DNA of 64,000 nucleotides from Plantago ovata (lineage: Eukaryota; Streptophyta; Magnoliopsida; Lamiales; Plantaginaceae). Below, piece by piece: positions 56,501 to 64,000 of this stretch. A model generated the notes under the pieces. It ran no database searches and had not been told where the DNA came from. It worked only from the letters and a program-made list of their open reading frames with translations. The position numbers and the translations under genes were made by a program. Location of the stretch: positions 84,402,085-84,466,084 of the forward strand of contig CM051458.1 of assembly GCA_028274465.1 (NCBI GenBank), given 5' to 3'. Within the stretch, counting starts at the first letter, position 1; each line of letters begins with the position of its first letter.

Positions 56501-59500
56501 ATTTGTTGATATCAGAAGTGGAATATAATAGCAACACCTTTTTTTAGAGCCTTTAAATGGAAAGTATAAAAATCAATCTTTCTAGCTTGCCGACACACAA
56601 ATATATATTAAAATAAAGTTAAAGGACATGGCGAACAAAATTCAAATATAGAAAGTTTAGTAATGATAATGATATACTCCCTCCATTCCCTCACAAGTTT
56701 CTCATAACTTGTCAGGGCACAATTTTTAAGGAAATTGATTGTGTGGTATTATTTGAGTAAAGAATGAATAAAAGTATTGTGAGTGTGATATTATTTGAGT
56801 TAAGAATGAAAAAGTATTGTGGGCGGGGTATTATTGTAGTAGTAAAGAATGAATAAAGAATGGTTGGTGGAATGGCAGTTGTAAATATTTGTGGATGGTG
56901 ACGGTAATGATTATAATAGTTATTTCCATATTTGGTGTGGGAAGCTTTTAATGGAACACCCAAAATGGAAAAACAGGAAAAATGGAAAAACATGAAGTTT
57001 TAGAGGGACTATATTTTAAGGTCATAGTCTTAATTATTCCTCATGCTGGAGAACTTCAAGTTTAATCCCTTCCCTCTCTTTATGTTCATCAAATTTGGTC
57101 GATCTCAAGCCTCATGTTAGGGTTTTGAGGTTACTTTGTTTTTATGCTGCACCGATGTCTTTTGACATGTCTTGACCTTTTCTTGTATGCCATTGTTAGA
57201 GGCTTTCTTATCGAGGGCATCCAAACGAGGAAGGAGATGGACCTTTTTGTACTTCATGTTGGCATCTCTTGTGAATCCCATTCATAACGCTCATGAATGA
57301 GCCATTAGCTTCAAATATTTCTAGTGATCCCTCACCTCCAACCTATTTTGCATGAAATATGTTCTTTGTTGGATGGAGCTCCTAATATTTTGCTCTTGTT
57401 CAACTGTTGATTCTTATAAACTTTTATAGTTTCGTTCTCCATTACTGCATTCCTTGTCAAAATGTTCCCCTACACCAAGTTTTTCATTATTCAGGTGATT
57501 GTCCTGTATATTTTAGCAGCTCTCAGGCTTTTCACTCTCTAATACGATCTTTTGCTTTGCTTCACCATTGCTCTCAGCCAACTTTGCTCCATCATTGACC
57601 TCAGCAAACTTTGCTCCATCGTTGCTTAAAAAAATGGGGATGTGGTAAGTGTCAAGGGTGATATTTGCAGGTCTGTAAGCATTATCCCCTGTGGACCTTT
57701 ACTCTTGTTAGTTTGAGGTGGGCAAGAAATGACAGCGATGATACCTTAGAGATCTACATGTCCTACTTGTTGCTCAACATAAACACGACCTACTCCGTGC
57801 ACGTGAGATTGACATATCTATTCGGAGCTGGTATGCCTATGTATCCGGATAATGCATGCGAGAGTAACTTTTGCTATTGGATAACTCATGCAACAAGAAG
57901 AACAAGATCAACCTGAATCTCACTTTATCAAATTGAACAGGTGTCAGGATTTGTGGTGGGGTAAAATAAACTGGTACGTGCTGCCTCATGTTATGAGATG
58001 GTCTTAGTTGTATTCCCTTGGTTTCTACGGTGATTCAGTTTCTTTTCAAAATTTTATCCCTGCCCTCTTATTAACGCTAGAATCACGTGTCACAATTTAG
58101 CCAATACATGTGTACATGCTATATGTGCACACAGGGACACCTTCAGGAGTGTTGTAGACTTGTGTTTGATTTAGTTGAGAGAGGGATGGATCATGGATGT
58201 TGTTTGCAAAAGGTTTTGGGGGGCTCTTTGCATGGTCTTTTCTGGTATGTTTCAACTCCCTATGCCATATCCGTCTCAGTCCTTTGCATTAACATCATGT
58301 TATGCACCAAAGTATATTTTGCCTTTGCTGCTTAAGCTTATGGGAACAATGTCCTGTTTGCAACTTTGCATAATGCATCTCTCTAGTCCTCAGATGTTGA
58401 TGTAATTATGAGCCACACTTGTGGCAAAGACTTGAAATTCATCTATGGACGTCTTTCATTTTACAAAAAGCAGCTCTACCTCGAAGAAAGCTAGATTGTA
58501 TCAGCAACACGAGTAGAGCAGCAAAAACCTATTGCCGTGCTCATATAATAGAAAATCAGAAATGCCTAAGAGCATTACCTGCATTACTTTTGGTCGAGTA
58601 GGGCGGGGATACCTATTGATTCGCTCAGATAATTGAAATAGCTTTCAGAAATGCCTCTAGAAAGAGTATTACCAGCAATACTGTCAGTCACTTGCAAGCT
58701 CCCTTTCCCCATCAAAGAATATTGCCCTGCTACCTTGTAAAGGCATTGCTATCACTTCTGGTGTGATACTTGTCTTTAGCTGTAACATTATCAAGATGAG
58801 CTTGCTCATCTCGATTGTGATCTGTCAATAGAAACGAACTATCTTTTAATGGATATATTCTGGTTCTTTTTGAGAAACTTCACATACTGCTGTTGCCCAA
58901 CCCGTCCGTATCTACGTTCTGCAACAGTAAGATGAATCATATTACTGTATCAGCTGGATTCCAATGGAAATGATATTACATATTAAAGTAACTAATATTA
59001 ATATCATGGAGGTTTCTTGGTCTTCCTTATATCCTGGATGAGCGTGAATGACTTCTATCCACAACAGATAGTTTAGTGAAGATGAGGGAAACCTGGAAAG
59101 ATTTCTGTATCTTGGAATTTCGCAACTCGGACCAGCCATCTTCTTTGCCTACTGCATTCTGTGATGAACAAGTCTGCTCTTCTGCTCTGCATAGTATCTT
59201 TTGCGTTGACGTAGGTCAGTATGAGGCTTTGAGCATGAGAACACCTTCTAAAGCTAGATTAACTTAGAGGTATATCATAGCATTCAAGTTAAAAAGGGTT
59301 GACTAAAAGGATATCGTGACTAGAAGAATCGAAGTTCAAGGTCGTGTTGTTGTGAATTAAATTAGTTATTTGATTCTGCGTTCTTGCAACTGTTTTCTGT
59401 GTTGGGTTCGAGAGATACGACACCTTATATTTTTTATTGGAACTATCTTGTTTCTGTAATCATACTGATATATGCGTCATGTTAACGTGTCTATTTGTCA

Positions 59501-62360
59501 TCTGCATATGCTGAATAGACCCTTTTCCTGCATCCATGGTTGTTCTCTGCAGTGACATTTGGAAAAGAATGTTCACGTCGACAAGATGGCAGGATCATTA
59601 ATGGATTCTGGAGTATGCTATTTTACCATCGAGAAGCATGTAATGGTACATCATGGCAGGATGGGGGTAGAAAATGAAGTCCTTGAATGTGTAAGTGCTT
59701 GCTAACAACTATTCATGTAGTTGTTTTACCTCAACTTTCAGATTGTCATTTGCATGACTGTTTGTACATGATGTTAGCTTTTTACGGACCGAGGTTGGAA
59801 GTCAGGAACCTCTAGGTCAGAGATTTAGATTCTTTTACTATATAAAGATAATAATAGTTTGTATATCATCTTAAATATTCATAGTCTAGTGCAACTAGAT
59901 AGAGTCCACTTTTAGTTCTATGCATTGAACTATAGTACATATAGCAAGAGAAGGCAGAGCAAGAAGTATTCAATAAATGATAATTACTATACAACCACCA
60001 CCGAAGAGGATGAAGTATTTAAGCCTATATATATTGAAGTGAGGTAGACATGTAGCAGTTAATCTATTGGGTTGGTTGGTAATTCTGCTAAAATCCGGGG
60101 GGGGGGGGGGCATATGTCAATGTATATGACTTGTGAAATGTTGATATCACATCATGTGCATGATATATGTGGATATTGTTTGGTCATTTGTCCTATTAAT
60201 TGGCAGTACACAATTAGGAATCCTACTACTTGCATTGCAAAATAAGGTTTCTTTTTTAATATTCAAAAGGACTATAGACTATTACGAAACTAGCAAGTGT
60301 CCTCCTGTGGGTTTGTAGACTGCATTAGAACACAAAGTGCTTAAGTTAAACAACTCCATATCTGCAAACATTGCCGTCTCCAAGCACCATTGTCTAATAG
60401 TATTTGAAATTTAGAGTACTCGTGTATAAAAGTAAAATTGGCAACTCATATTAAAACTATCGATGAGTCCTATTTTTGTGGAGTAGAAATAGTGCACACT
60501 CAAAGTAAAGTTGATCATTTTTAGGTTAATCTTCTATTAATGGGTCAATATTGCCAACTTGTGATTTTCTGTGTTTAACTCAATAGTTGAGATAAAAAAG
60601 GGCAAAAAGTACTTGGCTGTTAAGAATAATTTATGGCAATTGATGATTATTTATATGTATCTGAATCTGATGCAACTTGAGTCATCGTTATGAGGGCTGG
60701 GTGGCACAGATTTAATTTTGGTTTCACTTCTGTGGTGTTCCTTTCTATTGCAGCTCCTAGCAATTTTATTTTCTTCTTCTCTCTCTCCAATTGAACCCTT
60801 CATAGCTTAGTTGCATTTGTGCTTCCCTAATCATGGTGACATTTGGCAGCTAAATCGCTTCTTCCTATATGGTTTGTGAACTCTTAACTGCATATGAGAC
60901 ATAATTGAGTTCATCTTTGTCCTTGTTTTATTCTATCAGCATATACTTGTACCTCGTTTATTGCATTCTCCAAATAATACTACACTTTTATGACCATTTA
61001 GTGTTCACTGCCATGATAGCTGGGACATTGTTTCCATTGTCTTAACCTAAACCAATACAACAGCTAGAAGCCTTCTTGACCATATTCCTTAACCGAGCAG
61101 TTCTGCACTTTTCAAACTCAGTTCTTTTACTCTGCCCTCCGATGTGTTGTGAAATGAGTTACCTTCTTTTGTTGCAACTTGTGTGTGTTCTCTATTCTTC
61201 TAAATCATAGTCCTTTTCCTTGATTCCTGCGTTATGTCTACCAAATATTTTCTGTTCATAATTTAGTTTGGTCAAGAAACCTGTGTTTTTATCGTTCTGT
61301 CTGATCTGAATGTCATACTGACTCAGTTCTTTCTCTGTGACCCTATCTTCCTCCCTTATGCTTGAAGCTAATCTTTTCCTCGGGGTGTGTTTGCAAATGA
61401 TTTTTACTTGTAACTATAAATGCAGTTTTTTAATGTTTGATTTATTGGATAAATACATGGCTGTCAAATATTGTGCATTATTTCGTGTTTACTCTTTAAG
61501 TAGGATTATAACTGAAAAAGCTTACTTGGAGTTGGACCATCATTCACACTTAAATATAAGCAGACATTCTTGAGCATGCTGGATGCTAACTGAGGTTTAG
61601 AATGGATCTCTGTTCAAATGTGACATCTATTTGTATTTTGGAGTAGGGCTAGCAAATAATCATGCACTGAGACAGCATTTGTAGGTTAATGAAGTTCTTG
61701 CCCTACTGAGTGATTTGTTTTTTGGTATGTTGATGCTCTAAGTTCATCATTGGGAAGCTATTCGTCTGAGAAATGAATGACAGAATGAGCCTATATTTAG
61801 CACTAGGGTTAATATTTCCCCCTCCTTGGGGATGGGTTGTTAACATGTGGGGGGTGGTTAAATGCCGAAAGGAATCCACTAATTCTGAAAGAAAAATGAT
61901 TATTAGATTCTATTTTGCTTTACTCAAATCTTTGAAATATCATGCGATCCCCCTCAGCCTCAAGGATCTCATGTGTTAAACTAAAGAATGCTGCCGAAGC
62001 TATGCTGACTTCTAGATTGATTATGTATGTTCGATCTTGTTCATTACAGGTTCTTTACTTCCTGGTAGCTCATGGCTTCACAATTTGCAAGGAAAATCAT
62101 AAAGTTGACTTATATGGTAGAATGTATAGTTGATAAAAGTTAGACATCAGAATATCTTATGTTACTTACTTAATTGACCCATAGTAATCTTTTTCTTAAA
62201 CTGAAAATCTAGCTACCCTACTCCTACTCCTACACTAAGATGCCAACCCATAATAATGGAAGAGTTTGATGTCAAGATTACCTTGATTTCAGAAGTTGAA
62301 TTTGACATCTGAGAATGCTCCTCTCTTGCTTTGTTGTACCGCTCAATGACTGACCTCATA
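53584..62360 (-). CDS. MADS-box transcription factor, AGL17/ANR1 clade (MADS-domain exon outside window)
   Basis: Seven minus-strand exons follow the MIKC pattern: 62282-62360 (I region, [14 protein letters not shown]), 55043-55104 (62 nt), 54325-54424 (100 nt), 54205-54246 (42 nt), 53976-54059 (84 nt), 53689-53843 and a 16-nt last exon 53584-53599. The K domain reads [47 protein letters not shown] and [14 protein letters not shown], the amphipathic helices for MADS dimer and tetramer contacts. [16 protein letters not shown] and the C-terminal LELN point to the AGL17 clade (AGL16, AGL17, AGL21, ANR1), known for root and flowering-time roles. The DNA-binding MADS exon was not found up to 64000, so it lies to the right. 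The intron between 55104 and 62282 is 7177 bp. Confidence 0.9.
55389..55413. repeat. C homopolymer (25 C) in the large MADS intron
   Basis: Uninterrupted run of 25 C in the given sequence. A 14-G run occurs at 60097-60110 in the same intron. Confidence 0.9.
56677..57009. mobile_element. degenerate Stowaway-like MITE in the MADS intron
   Basis: Starts CTCCCTCCATTCCCTCAC after TA and ends GAGGGAC before TA. The interior has repeated TATTATTTGAGTAAAGAATG-like units, common in Stowaway MITEs. The inverted repeats match less well than in the copy at 3371. Confidence 0.65.
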
Positions 62361-62734
62361 CTGTAAATGGTCACAACAAAAGTCAGTTATATTCCTTTAC
62401 GTGACGGTGTTCTGATACTCAATTATGTGTCAACACGACTGACTCCAGTCTCCACAAAACTACTTATCAGAACAAGTCTGAGAGAGTATGCTCAAAAACT
62501 TGCATTTTCAGTAGTTGACCTGTCTCGCATGGAATGCAACTCAGTTTGACTTTCCCAAGTGCTGTGTATCTGGGTCTATTATAGAAATAATTAAATTAAT
62601 AAAAATAGCTGGGCACAAAATGAACTGGGTCATCTAACTATCGTGATATTATCTGAATCTATTATTTCCGCCACTGTATGGTTAGTAGAAAGGCGAAAAA
62701 TCTGTGAAGTAGGATTGTAAATTGTAATTATAAT

Positions 62735-63130
62735 GTAGTTCTACTCTGTGTAGCCCATATCGAGTGTGAATTGTGAAATCCTCTTTGGTTTCTTGGTTTA
62801 GCTTCACAAAGTTGATGTGATTATGGTGCAAAATAGAATATCAGTATTGGAGGGTTCTCTTTTTTACTTGGGAAGCTCAAATGCTCTGCCCTTCACCACC
62901 AGAGCAGAGAGCCAATATTTGGTTTCCCAATTAATTCTGCTGTAGTTTTACTCAATGTAGCGCCTATTGGGAGTGAATGACATGATCCTGTTTAGTTTCT
63001 CAGTCTACCTTCACAGAGTTGATGTGCTTACGAGTTACGATGCAAAATAACTCGAGGGTGCTCTTATTTACTTAGGAAGCAACATAGTGCCCTGCCCTTA
63101 CAACACCAGAGGGCCAATATTGGTTTCCCG
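62735..63130. repeat. diverged tandem duplication (period about 207 bp) in the first visible MADS intron
   Basis: Copies 62735-62941 and 62942-about 63130 share GTAGTT-TACTC starts, TTCACA(A/G)AGTTGATGTG, CTGCCCTT and GCCAATATT(T)GGTTTCCC, with substitutions and indels. Confidence 0.8.
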
Positions 63131-64000
63131 ATTCCTGTCACCTCCATTTCCTAAAAGAAAGGACACGACTGTGCGGGAAAGGGAGTTATTGGTCTTACTG
63201 TGGACTGATGGAATGCCATTTAGTATTCACATCAATAGTCCACTTACCGTCACCATTCTGTATGATAATAGAGTGAACTAACGCCTTGAAAATCACTTTT
63301 AGCAGACTGATGAAGTTCTCAAGAGATTGCACAAGTCTAAAGCCTTTCATGTGTAATCTTCCCTGGCCAAGGCCAAGACCCTTTACCCATATCTACATGA
63401 AAAAGCCAACGATATCTCGAGTTGCCTTTCTCTACATGAAAAAGCCTACTCTAAGAAGATGCTTGGAAACAAATTTGCATCTATGTTACTTCAGAAACTC
63501 ATTGTGCAGATGAAACCATATAGTTAATGCACTTCAATTACTAATAATTACTTAGAAACCATATAGTTAATGTACTTCAACTACTGATTACTTAGTATTA
63601 ACCTCTTGAACTTGACTGATAATTCAACCAAGTTTTGAACCGTATTGACTTTATCAATCTCAATGCAGACAGATAGGGATCAATCAAGATCTTCTCAGCC
63701 GGCCCAGCACAACGCGGTCAGACGGGATCTCACCCATATCACTAGTTGCTTCTGGGAATGAACATGGCAGTTCTTTTACTGGCTTGATGTTCAATAAAGG
63801 TTAGAACTCAGATACTTCTCTAGTTCTGTGAGCTATTATTGCATTGTATTGAGCATCTATCTGTCCTCACTGGAGAGTTTGAGGATGTTGTTGTGTGGCT
63901 ATTATAAAGAAGTATAGTGATGTGTTAGGATATATGGGGTTCGACCACAATGCAGAGCTAGTCCTTGGGGAATCTGCAATTAGTGGCAACTAATCCTTAC
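63131..64000 (-). other. right edge, inferred MADS-box first intron
   Basis: Searched on the minus strand for a MADS domain (an MGRGK start, SKRR-type core, or the FSS end of the exon) without success. The stretch is taken as intron because the I-region exon at 62282-62360 opens in a phase that needs an upstream exon. Nothing else was recognised. Confidence 0.45.

Larger units (their letters stand above)
55105..62281 (-). other. 7.2-kb MADS-box intron
   Basis: Besides the Stowaway-like element and the homopolymers, no gene was recognised on either strand. Short plus-strand frames between 57400 and 59300 lack family motifs. One block at 59551-59700 has exon-like edges but no readable protein. 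Long introns at this position are known regulatory sites in some MADS-box genes. Confidence 0.5.

Noticed and set aside
57060-57420. possible retroelement or PPR-like coding remnant on the minus strand
   Set aside because: A few suggestive words appear in translation but there are stops throughout and no clear domain.
61337-62133. several plus-strand frames in and near the MADS intron
   Set aside because: Hydrophobic, T-rich translations without domain motifs or consistent splice structure.
62361-64000. MADS-domain exon inside the window
   Set aside because: No minus-strand translation shows the MADS core; the exon must lie beyond the right edge.

Overview
This is a 64 kb piece of nuclear DNA from a flowering plant. 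The evidence is many short exons with GT/AG introns, AT-rich introns and intergenic DNA, plant-specific gene families (a CIPK kinase, an AGL17-clade MADS-box factor, a plant RING-CH membrane protein, mitochondrial SHMT) and plant transposons (CACTA with a TnpA-like gene, Stowaway MITEs, Ty3/gypsy and LINE remnants). The proteins look eudicot. An asterid such as a Lamiales species is a guess; the sequence does not fix the species.

Layout: (1) 114-736 (+), 3' end of an ERV41/ERV46-type ER-Golgi vesicle protein. (2) 2020-7383 (-), complete 8-exon RING-CH (MARCH-like) membrane E3 gene with a Stowaway MITE in intron 6. (3) 8.6-13 kb, a repeat-rich block: 3' LTR and 3' end of a minus-strand Ty3/gypsy element, a plus-strand LINE remnant abutting it, and a 530-bp TIR element with a near-perfect 9-bp duplication. 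(4) 13888-18712 (+), complete 15-exon mitochondrial serine hydroxymethyltransferase. (5) About 19.8-24.1 kb, a probable copia-like LTR split by a 3.5-kb CACTA element that carries a TnpA-like gene with a premature stop. (6) 26733-32481 (+), complete 14-exon CIPK8 kinase. (7) 33234-39288 (+), complete 11-exon ODR4-like membrane protein. (8) 39835-42454 (-), complete 9-exon phosphoglycerate-mutase-like (histidine phosphatase) gene with a spliced 5' leader. (9) 43.9-53.5 kb, gene-poor DNA with repeats and a possible unidentified transcript start near 48.9 kb. (10) 53584-62360 and beyond (-), an AGL17-clade MADS-box gene lacking its MADS-domain exon, which must lie past the right edge, with a 7.2-kb intron and a 16-nt last exon.

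The genes are independent housekeeping, signalling and regulatory genes, not a cluster or pathway. The first two converge, RING-CH and SHMT diverge, CIPK8 and ODR4 run in tandem, and ODR4 and the phosphatase gene converge with about 550 bp between stop codons. No convincing new biological system was found. The notable points are two GC-AG introns in host genes, the nested transposons, the micro-exon in the MADS gene, a perfect 22-nt hairpin in an ODR4 intron, and several local tandem duplications inside introns. All exon limits were read by eye from splice signals, frame continuity and remembered family sequences; no search or alignment was run.
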